Assembly (NCBI RefSeq): GCF_031085175.1
Contig: NZ_JAVHUY010000015.1
Coordinates: forward strand, 144,400 to 208,399
Source of the DNA: Phytohabitans maris
GTDB lineage: Bacteria > Actinomycetota > Actinomycetes > Mycobacteriales > Micromonosporaceae
DNA length: 64,000 bases
Direction: 5' to 3'
How positions within the stretch are numbered: position 1 is the stretch's first letter; every line of letters starts with the position of its first letter. The notes under the pieces are model-generated. The model was given only the letters and a program-made list of their open reading frames with translations. It had not been told where the DNA came from and ran no database searches. Of this stretch, positions 56,043-62,665 are shown piece after piece. A program made the position numbers and the translations under genes.

Positions 56043-57727
56043 CGGTGCTTCGGTACGCGGTCGCGGGGCTGCGCCGGCGCCCGGCGCTCGCGCTCGCCGC
56101 CTGGTCGGTGCCGGAGGCGCTCCCCTCGGCGCTGCTCGGCCTGGCGGTCGCGCGGGCGGTCGACGACGGCTTCCTGGCCGGCCGCCCGCGGGTCGGGCTC
56201 GCCTGGCTCGGCGCGCTCCTGCTCTGCGGCCTGGCCGGCGCGGTCGGCGCCCGGCAGGTCTTCCGCGCCCTCGGCGACCTGGTCGAACCGGTCCGCGACG
56301 ACCTCGTCCGCCGGGTGGTGACCGGTGCGCTGCGGGCCGGCGCGGCGGGACGGGCCGACGACGGCGCGGTGGCCCGGCTCACCCGGCAGGTGGAGATCGT
56401 CCGCGACACGTACGCCGGCCTGATCGTCGTCTGCCGCGGCTTCCTCGTCACCGTCGCCGGCGCGGCCGCCGGGCTGCTCTCCGTGGCGCCGCTGGTGGCG
56501 CTGCTGATCCTGCCGCCGTTCGCGCTGGGCTGCGCGATGTTCGTGGCCACGCTGGGCGTCGCCGCCGGCCGCTACCGCGCGGCCGTACGGGCCGACGAGC
56601 GGCTCGCCGCCACCGCCGGTACGGTGCTCGCCGCCACCCGCGACATCGCCGCCCGCGGCGCCGAGGAGCACGCCGCCGCGATGGTCGCCGGCCCGGTCGC
56701 CGAGCAGGCCGCCGCCGAGCGGGCCCTCGCCGGGGTGGCCGCGCTGCGCACCCTCTGCTTCGCGGTCGGCGGCTGGGTCCCGCTGCTCGCCGTGCTCGCC
56801 GCCGGGCCCTGGCTGGTCGGCCGGGGCGTGACGGCCGGCGCGGTCCTGGGTGGACTGACCTACGTCCTCTTCGGACTCCAGCCGGCGCTGAGCCGCCTCT
56901 TCGCCGGCCTCGGCGGCAGCGGGCTGCGCTTCGTGGTCACGCTCGGCCGGGTCCTGGAGGCCACCGACCGGCCGGCGCCGCCACCCCGCCCGGCGACCCC
57001 GCGCGGGTACGCGGTCGCGCTGCGCGGCGTGACCTTCGGGTACGGCCGGCACGCCGAGCCGGTGCTCCGCGCCCTCGACCTGGACCTGCCCGAGGGCGAC
57101 CACCTCGCGGTCGTCGGGCCGAGCGGCATCGGCAAGTCCACATTGGCCGGTCTGGTCTGCGGCCTGCTCGAGCCGGGCGCCGGCACCGTGCTGGTCGGCG
57201 GCTGCCCGGCGGTCGAGGTGCCGGAGCGGGCGCGGGTGCTGATCCCCCAGGAGGCGTACGCGTTCGCCGGCTCGCTCCGTGACAACCTCAGCTACCTGCA
57301 CCCGTCCGCGCCGGACGCCCGGGTGGCCGCCGCGGTCGAGGCGGTCGGCGCCGCTCCGCTCGTCACCCGCCTCGGCGGCCTCGACGCCACCCTGCGCCCG
57401 GCCGAGCTCTCGGCGGGGGAGCGGCAGCTGCTCGCCCTCGCCCGCGCGTACCTCTCACCCGCCCCGGTCGCGGTGCTCGACGAGGCGACCTGCCACCTGG
57501 ACCCGGCGGCGGAGCGGGTGGCGGAGGAGGCGTTCGCGGCCCGCCCGGGGACGCTGGTCGTGATCGCGCACCGGATCAGCTCCGCGTTTCGCGCCCGGCG
57601 GGTGCTGGTGCTCGACGGTACGGGTGCCACGCTGGGCGGGCACGAGACGCTGCTGGCGAGCTCGCCCCTCTACCGCGAGCTGGTCGGGCACTGGACCGCC
57701 GCCGGCACCCCGACACCGACGCCCTGA
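56036..57727 (+). CDS. ABC half-transporter of the lanthipeptide cluster (RamB/AmfA-like)
   Basis: 563 residues from GTG 56036, the codon at the right edge of the repeat. The six-helix domain is followed by an NBD with Walker A GPSGIGKST (near 361-368), signature LSAGERQLLALARA, Walker B VAVLDEATCHLD, switch IAHRI. The D-loop CHLD and the SAGE-type signature differ from its partner, as is usual in an asymmetric pair. It probably forms a heterodimer with the 54328 product to export the lanthipeptide. It ends 6 bp before the stop of the convergent regulator gene. Confidence 0.93.
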   Translation: MNPVLRYAVAGLRRRPALALAAWSVPEALPSALLGLAVARAVDDGFLAGRPRVGLAWLGALLLCGLAGAVGARQVFRALGDLVEPVRDDLVRRVVTGALRAGAAGRADDGAVARLTRQVEIVRDTYAGLIVVCRGFLVTVAGAAAGLLSVAPLVALLILPPFALGCAMFVATLGVAAGRYRAAVRADERLAATAGTVLAATRDIAARGAEEHAAAMVAGPVAEQAAAERALAGVAALRTLCFAVGGWVPLLAVLAAGPWLVGRGVTAGAVLGGLTYVLFGLQPALSRLFAGLGGSGLRFVVTLGRVLEATDRPAPPPRPATPRGYAVALRGVTFGYGRHAEPVLRALDLDLPEGDHLAVVGPSGIGKSTLAGLVCGLLEPGAGTVLVGGCPAVEVPERARVLIPQEAYAFAGSLRDNLSYLHPSAPDARVAAAVEAVGAAPLVTRLGGLDATLRPAELSAGERQLLALARAYLSPAPVAVLDEATCHLDPAAERVAEEAFAARPGTLVVIAHRISSAFRARRVLVLDGTGATLGGHETLLASSPLYRELVGHWTAAGTPTPTP

Positions 57728-57733
57728 CGCGGG

Positions 57734-58348
57734 TCAGATCCAGCCGGAGTCCTGGGCGATCCGGATCGCCTCGATGCGGGTGCGGGCGCCGGTCTTGGTG
57801 AGGACGCGGGACAGGTAGTTGCGCACCGTCCCGGTGCTCAGGTAGAGCCGCTGCGCGATCTCCTTGGCCGGCGCGCCGTCCACCGCCAGGCGGAGCACCT
57901 CGCACTCGCGCTCGGTGAGGGGGTTTTCCCCGGCGGTGAGCACGGCGACGGTGACCTCGGCGTCCAGCACGGGCTCGCCGCGGGCCAGCTGGCGCACGCT
58001 CTCGACCAGGTCGTACGGCGAGGTCTCCGCGCCCAGGAAGCCGACGCGCGGAGCCAGGCGGGCCAGGGAGCGGCCGACGCCGGCACCGGACTGGCGGTCG
58101 AGCAGGATCAGCACGCCGCAGGCGGGCAGCGCGGCGCAGAGCGTCGGGCAGAGCTCGGCGATCGCGACCGGGCCGGGGAGGGCGACGTCGAGCACCGCGA
58201 CGTTCGGCTGGTCGCGGCGGGCGCTCGGGAGCACCTCGTCGGCGCGGGACAGCTCGGCCACGACCTCGATGTCGTGGGCCGACGCCATCACGGCGGACAG
58301 CGCCTCGCGGACCAACCGCCCCCGCTGGCCCAGCAGGACCCGAATCAC
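57734..58348 (-). CDS. RamR/AmfR-like LuxR-type response regulator (atypical receiver), second copy
   Basis: 204 residues from GTG 58348 (site GCGAGG). The receiver keeps the acceptor Asp strand (VAVLDVALPGP) but lacks the acidic pair (VLLGQRGRLVREAL) and the conserved Lys (VGFLGAE). The LuxR domain (PLTERECEVLRLAVDGAPAKEIAQRLYLSTGTVRNYLSRVLTKTGARTRIEAIRIAQDSGWI) is nearly the same as in the 50632 protein, up to the final GWI. In streptomycetes a single RamR/AmfR gene ends the cluster in this position. So this is the positional counterpart, with the upstream paralogue as an addition. Confidence 0.9.
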   Translation of the reverse strand: MIRVLLGQRGRLVREALSAVMASAHDIEVVAELSRADEVLPSARRDQPNVAVLDVALPGPVAIAELCPTLCAALPACGVLILLDRQSGAGVGRSLARLAPRVGFLGAETSPYDLVESVRQLARGEPVLDAEVTVAVLTAGENPLTERECEVLRLAVDGAPAKEIAQRLYLSTGTVRNYLSRVLTKTGARTRIEAIRIAQDSGWI

Positions 58349-58672
58349 CCAGCACCTCGCTCGCCCCGGCGCCGCCCGGGGCGCCACCCCACCCGCGCGG
58401 CGCGGCCACGCTGCCGCGCTGCTCACCGCATCTACGCGTACAGGCAGCGATCGATCCGTAACACAGCGGTGAACCGCGCGTCATCCTAGCCGGGTGTCGA
58501 TGATCGCTTGGGCCGCTGGCGCCGAAGAGCGTGGGTCTGTCGGAAACGTGATTCTCGGCGGGCGGGAGAAAAGGGTCCGGCCACGCATTTCGCGCGGCCG
58601 GAAAGCGCCACGGCGACCGGGTCCCACCCGGCCGCCGTGGCCACCGCCTCACCGGAGACGGGGGAGCACCGG
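58349..58672. other. Non-coding gap of 324 bp
   Basis: Contains no believable gene; the frames crossing it are Arg/Pro/Ser-rich shadows. It should carry the promoter of the 57734 regulator on its left side (relatively AT-rich around 58430-58500) and the terminator region of the reverse-strand M28 operon on its right side, although no strong hairpin was found. Confidence 0.6.
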
Positions 58673-60100
58673 TCAGCTGGACGCGGGAGTGGGGAAGGCG
58701 ACCGGGCTGCGCAGCCCGTCGCGGTCCACCGCCCGTACGCCGAAGAAGACGTTGTCCTTGGACAGGTCGATCGTGGTCGTGGTGACGTCGCCGACCGGGA
58801 TCACGTGCGTCCACTCCGGCGCGGTCGTCTCCCGCCACACCACCTCGTACCCGGCGAGGTCCTGATCTGTGCCACGCTGCCACCGCAACGTGGTGTCGTT
58901 GGTGAGCGCGGCGGTGAGGATGTTGACGCCCTTGGGCGTCCCGGGGCCGTTGGCCAGCGACCAGAGCGCGGCGCCGTTGACCTTGGCCACCCGGGTGATG
59001 AACCCGAAGTCGCAGAACTCGGGCAGGTCGCCGAACTGCACACCGCCGTCGACCCGCACGTCCTGGTGCTGGTGGCGGAAGTCCTCGTTCGGCTCGGTGA
59101 AGCGGCCCGCCGGATATCCCTGCTGGAGGTAGGAGATGTGGTCGCTGCCGCGCAGGTAGCGGTCGCGGCGGTAGATGACGCGGACGTCCATCCCGGTCGC
59201 GTCGGGCTCCGCGACGTCCTGCACGAAGCGGGCGAGCTGGCGCGACGGCGAGTCGTTTTCGCCACCCACCGACTGGCGGACCGACGCCTCGGCCGGCGTC
59301 TCCGCGGTCGGCACGCCCTCGGCGAAGAGCCGGATCGTGCGCGGGTCGCGGACGCCGTCGTCGGCGAGGCTGCTGCCGACGATGTCGTTGCTGAACATGC
59401 CCTGGACGTCGGTGCCGGCCGCCTTGTACTGGCGGGCCTGGAACGCGGACCCGAACAGCCCCTGCTCCTCGCCGGCCACCGCGGTGAAGACGAGCGTCGC
59501 CGCCGCCGGCCGGGTGGCGAAGAGCCGCGCGAGCTCCATCACCACGGCGACGCCGGACGCGTCGTCGTTGGCGCCGGGGGAGTCGGAGGTGCCGTCGAGC
59601 ACGTCGGTGACGCGCGAGTCGTAGTGGCCGGAGATCACGTACACCCGCTCGGGCGAGGCGGTGCCGCGCAGGGTGGCCACCACATTCGTGATCACGGTGG
59701 GCACCGGGATGCGCGGCCCCGCCTCCTGCGTGAACGACTGCTTTTCCACGGTCATCCGGCCGCCGGCCGCGGCCGCGTACCCGCTGAGCTCGTCGAAGAT
59801 CCAGTCGCGGGCGGCGCCGATGCCGCGGACGGGGTCGTCCTGGCTGGAGAGGGTGTGCCGGGTGCCGAACGCGGCGAGGCGGCGCACGGTGGCCTCGATG
59901 CGGCGGCGGTCGATGTCGTCGAGCAGCGCCCGCAGGGCGCGGCTCGGCCGTTGGGGTTGGATGGGGCGGCCCGGCCCGGGTGGCGTCCCATGGCCGCCGG
60001 CCGACGCCGGGGCCGCGGCGCCCGCGATCAGCGGTACGGCGGCGGCCGCCGACGCGGACGCGATGAAGGCCCGTCGAGAGGTTCTCTCATCTATGCCCAT
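58673..60100 (-). CDS. Tat-exported M28 family zinc aminopeptidase-like protein
   Basis: 475 residues. The twin-arginine signal (TSRRAFIASASAAAAVPLIAG...) directs export of a folded enzyme. M28 zinc ligands and catalytic residues: His and Asp in SGHYDSR, bridging Asp in PGANDDASG, Glu-Glu in AGEEQGLFGS, Asp in FSNDIVG, His in GSDHISYLQQG. A fibronectin type III-like C-terminus follows (GYEVVWRETTAPEWTHV, NVFFGVRAVDRDGL). Its start lies 14 bp inside the end of the ThuA gene, so it is the last gene of a coupled operon. Whether it trims the lanthipeptide leader is only a guess. Confidence 0.92.
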   Translation of the reverse strand: MGIDERTSRRAFIASASAAAAVPLIAGAAAPASAGGHGTPPGPGRPIQPQRPSRALRALLDDIDRRRIEATVRRLAAFGTRHTLSSQDDPVRGIGAARDWIFDELSGYAAAAGGRMTVEKQSFTQEAGPRIPVPTVITNVVATLRGTASPERVYVISGHYDSRVTDVLDGTSDSPGANDDASGVAVVMELARLFATRPAAATLVFTAVAGEEQGLFGSAFQARQYKAAGTDVQGMFSNDIVGSSLADDGVRDPRTIRLFAEGVPTAETPAEASVRQSVGGENDSPSRQLARFVQDVAEPDATGMDVRVIYRRDRYLRGSDHISYLQQGYPAGRFTEPNEDFRHQHQDVRVDGGVQFGDLPEFCDFGFITRVAKVNGAALWSLANGPGTPKGVNILTAALTNDTTLRWQRGTDQDLAGYEVVWRETTAPEWTHVIPVGDVTTTTIDLSKDNVFFGVRAVDRDGLRSPVAFPTPASS

Positions 60101-60731
60101 GCGTGGATATGTTAGTTACCCACTCCAGCGCTTTCGAGAGATGCTTTCGAAACGCCGGCTCGGCGTACGACTCGATCGTGTGGCCCAGCGCGGTGTAGAA
60201 GGCCCGGCCGCCGAGCCGCTCGTGGCACCAGGCGAGCGGGTGGTCCGCGCCCATCCCGCCACCGGCGTACGTCGACTCGTCCACCCGCAGCAGCACCCGC
60301 GCGTCGGGGCGGGAGCGGAAGTCGTACCACTCGTCCACCCGCGCCCAGGCGGCCGGGAGGTAGGCGGTCGCCGGGTGATCCGGATCGGACACCGTGATCG
60401 TGGCGGGCTGCACCGCCGGGTGCTTGTCGAACCACGCGCCGACCAGCTCGCCGTAGAACGGCCAGCCGTACTCGGTCGCCGCCGCCGAGTGCACGCCGAG
60501 GAAGCCGCCGCCACCCCGCACGTACCGCTCCAGCTCCGCGCGCCCGGCGCCGGTGAGCACGTCGCCGTTGGTGTTCAGGAAGACGACGGCGTCGACGCCG
60601 GTCAGGTCCTCCAGGGCCGTTGGATCTTCCGTGGCGGCCACCCGCGGGTGCAGCTCCCGCATGGCCCGCACGCCGGCGGGGATGGAGTCGTGCCGGAACC
60701 CGGTCGTGCGGGAGAAGACCAGGACCCTCAC
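60087..60731 (-). CDS. ThuA-like (trehalose utilisation, class I amidotransferase-like) protein
   Basis: 214 residues from GTG 60731, which overlaps the radical SAM stop (GTGA). The fold is seen in VRVLVFSRTTGFRHDSIPAGVRAM, DAVVFLNTNGDVLTGAGRAELERYVRGGGGFLGVHSAA, WYDFRSRPDARVLLRVDES, DHPLAWCHERLGGRAFYTALGHTIESY. ThuA proteins of this type include sugar-modifying enzymes and domains of secreted proteins. The Cys expected in true amidotransferases is absent: the nucleophile position reads GVHSAA. Substrate unknown. Partner of the radical SAM protein by coupling. Confidence 0.9.
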   Translation of the reverse strand: MRVLVFSRTTGFRHDSIPAGVRAMRELHPRVAATEDPTALEDLTGVDAVVFLNTNGDVLTGAGRAELERYVRGGGGFLGVHSAAATEYGWPFYGELVGAWFDKHPAVQPATITVSDPDHPATAYLPAAWARVDEWYDFRSRPDARVLLRVDESTYAGGGMGADHPLAWCHERLGGRAFYTALGHTIESYAEPAFRKHLSKALEWVTNISTHGHR

Positions 60732-62047
60732 GCGCTCACGGGCGCGTCGGCGGGGAGCGTGTCCATGAACGAGCTCACCGAGAAGACCGCGTTGCCGGCG
60801 CCGGGCGGGCCGTACCCGGGCGGGGTCGACAGGCCGTTGGCCTCCATCGTCGCGCGGTACGTCTCCAGCAGCCGGATGTGGTACTCCAGCGGCGCGCCCT
60901 GCGGGTTGGTGCGGCCGAGCGGCGTGGTCGGTTCCGGACACCACGTGGTGAAGCGGGGGAGGATGCCGCGGGACATGAAGTACTCCAGCCCCTCCGCCGT
61001 CGACGCGATCGCCTCGTCCACGGTGGTGAAGCCGAACGGCTCGGCCATCTCGATCCCGGCCACGAAGTTGGGGATCACGTTGCGCGGCCCGAAGACCTCC
61101 GCCGACTCCAGGATCCGGCGGTGCCACTCCGCGCGCCCCACGTACCGCTCCTTGCCCGGGCAGTAGAGCTCGAAGAGGCGCTTGTCCCACACCTCGTAGT
61201 TGGGGTGGTAGATCCGCACCCCGTAGTCGTGGAAGCGCTGCACGTCGGCGCGGGGCAGCGCCTGCGCCACCACCTTGCCGATCCACCGGCCGGGAAAGCG
61301 CTCCTCGATCGCCTTGGCGTACCGCCCGTAGAAGTCGGCCTCCGCCAGACCGTCCACCTTGGACGTCACGCTCCCGCCGGTCAGCGTGTACGCGTGCGAG
61401 GTGCCCGCGGTGTCGTACCGGTCGATGATCGCCAGGGCCTCCAGCACCTCGTCGACCGGCTTCACCCCCGTGTACGGCCGGCCGGCCGCCTTGTGCTGAC
61501 GCCAGTTGTGGTTGATGTCGCAGTACTGGCACTCCTCCTTGGCGCCGAAGTACTGGCAGACCCGGAAGACCGTCAGGTAGATGAGATAACCCCACTGGAT
61601 CGTGGGCGCGACCTCCATGACCGACTTGCCGTTGGCCAGCGTGTGGCGGTAGTAGTCGGGCATCGGCGGCAGCCCGACGTCCGCGATGGGCCGGCCGTCG
61701 AGGTGCAGGCGCGCCACGCCGTCGTCACCCGCCATCACCCGGTACGGCGAGTCGGGGTTGACCCGCACGGACACCACCGTGCGGCGCAGCTCGTACGGGC
61801 CGCCGGTGAGCACCACCTCCTCCGGCGGGCGGCGCAGCGCCGCGGCGCCGAGCTCGGGGAGGGTGCGGTGGTCGAAGGAGAAGATGAAGTACGACTTCGG
61901 CTTGACCTCGCCGTCGTCGCCGTCGGTGAGCACCGAGTCGTCGAAGGCCATGCCTCCGCGGAGCAGATCTTCCTTGAGTACGGCCTCCCGCGGGATGTGC
62001 GGGAAGCGGCCCATGAGGTCTTCGACAAGATCCGTGCGCGTCCGCAT
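60728..62047 (-). CDS. Radical SAM protein with an unusually spaced cluster motif (C-x8-C-x2-C)
   Basis: 439 residues from ATG 62047. The probable [4Fe-4S] ligands are Cys164, Cys173 and Cys176 in VCQYFGAKEECQYCDIN. The spacing is x8/x2, not the classic x3/x2. The TIM-barrel continues with YTLTGGSVTSK (GGE-like motif), IGKVVAQALPRADVQRFHDYGVRIYHPNYEVWD and VIPNFVAGIEMAEPFGFTTVDEAI. The N-terminal 150 residues form an extra domain with strands (SVRVNPDSPYRVMAGDDGVARLHLDG). No SPASM or B12 domain was seen. It leads the operon with ThuA and M28 genes. The substrate is not known. Confidence 0.88.
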   Translation of the reverse strand: MRTRTDLVEDLMGRFPHIPREAVLKEDLLRGGMAFDDSVLTDGDDGEVKPKSYFIFSFDHRTLPELGAAALRRPPEEVVLTGGPYELRRTVVSVRVNPDSPYRVMAGDDGVARLHLDGRPIADVGLPPMPDYYRHTLANGKSVMEVAPTIQWGYLIYLTVFRVCQYFGAKEECQYCDINHNWRQHKAAGRPYTGVKPVDEVLEALAIIDRYDTAGTSHAYTLTGGSVTSKVDGLAEADFYGRYAKAIEERFPGRWIGKVVAQALPRADVQRFHDYGVRIYHPNYEVWDKRLFELYCPGKERYVGRAEWHRRILESAEVFGPRNVIPNFVAGIEMAEPFGFTTVDEAIASTAEGLEYFMSRGILPRFTTWCPEPTTPLGRTNPQGAPLEYHIRLLETYRATMEANGLSTPPGYGPPGAGNAVFSVSSFMDTLPADAPVSA

Positions 62048-62200
62048 GGCCTCCAGACTGCCACCTCCGGCCGCCGTCCCGCGCGATCATCCGCCCCGCG
62101 TGTGCCCCCGATCACGCTCTGCTCTGCCCAGGTGTCTTTTCGGATTCAACCGAAGCGCGGTTGCCAACGTACATATAAGGTCTTCGACGAGGAGGATGGG

Positions 62201-62605
62201 TTGGCGACGAAGCGCTCGGCATGGCAGCTCCTGGAGGGCCATGCGTACTCGGCGACGGTGGACGGCAGGGTCAGCGTCGGGCTGGGCTATGCCGCGGACG
62301 ACCCGTACGCGGTCCATCTGATCGTCAGCGCCGACGCCACCGCGGCGTCCTGCTGGGTCTTCGCGCGCGACCTGCTGATCGCCGGCCTCACCGGCACGGC
62401 CGGGCAGGGCGACGTGCTGGTCGGACTCCAGCCCGGCGGCACGGTGGTGAGCGTGGTGCTGCGCAACGGCCGCGACGTGCTCGGCATCGACCTGCCGCGG
62501 CTGCCGCTGTGCCGGTTCGCCGCCGACATGCTGGCGATCGTGCCGCGTGGGAGCGAGGCCGGACACGTCGACCTGGACGCGGAGCTTCGTTCGCTGCTCG
62601 CCTGA
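62201..62605 (+). CDS. SsgA-like sporulation / cell-division regulator
   Basis: 134 residues from TTG 62201, which fits the site GAGGAGG at 62188-62195; later starts would cut the fold. SsgA-like pieces are RVSVGLGYAADDPYAVHLIV, CWVFARDLLIAGL, GQGDVLVGL and VLRNGRDVLGIDLPRLPLCRFAADMLAIV. SALPs occur in sporulating actinomycetes, where they localise FtsZ and cell-wall enzymes at septa. A TATAAG in ACATATAAGG upstream may be its minus-10 element. Divergent from the radical SAM operon. Confidence 0.88.
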   Translation: MATKRSAWQLLEGHAYSATVDGRVSVGLGYAADDPYAVHLIVSADATAASCWVFARDLLIAGLTGTAGQGDVLVGLQPGGTVVSVVLRNGRDVLGIDLPRLPLCRFAADMLAIVPRGSEAGHVDLDAELRSLLA

Positions 62606-62665
62606 CTCGTGGCTCAGCGTCGCCGGGGGATGCGCCGGGTCCTCTGTTTGGCTAGCCTGTTCGCG

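Noticed and set aside
53353..56550. 1065-codon reverse-strand open frame across the lanthipeptide genes
   Set aside because: Antisense of lanKC and the first ABC gene; the opposite strand has clear catalytic motifs throughout.
58673..60100. M28 peptidase as the dedicated lanthipeptide leader protease
   Set aside because: It is on the opposite strand, coupled to radical SAM and ThuA genes; known class III leader removal involves other peptidase families. Kept only as speculation.
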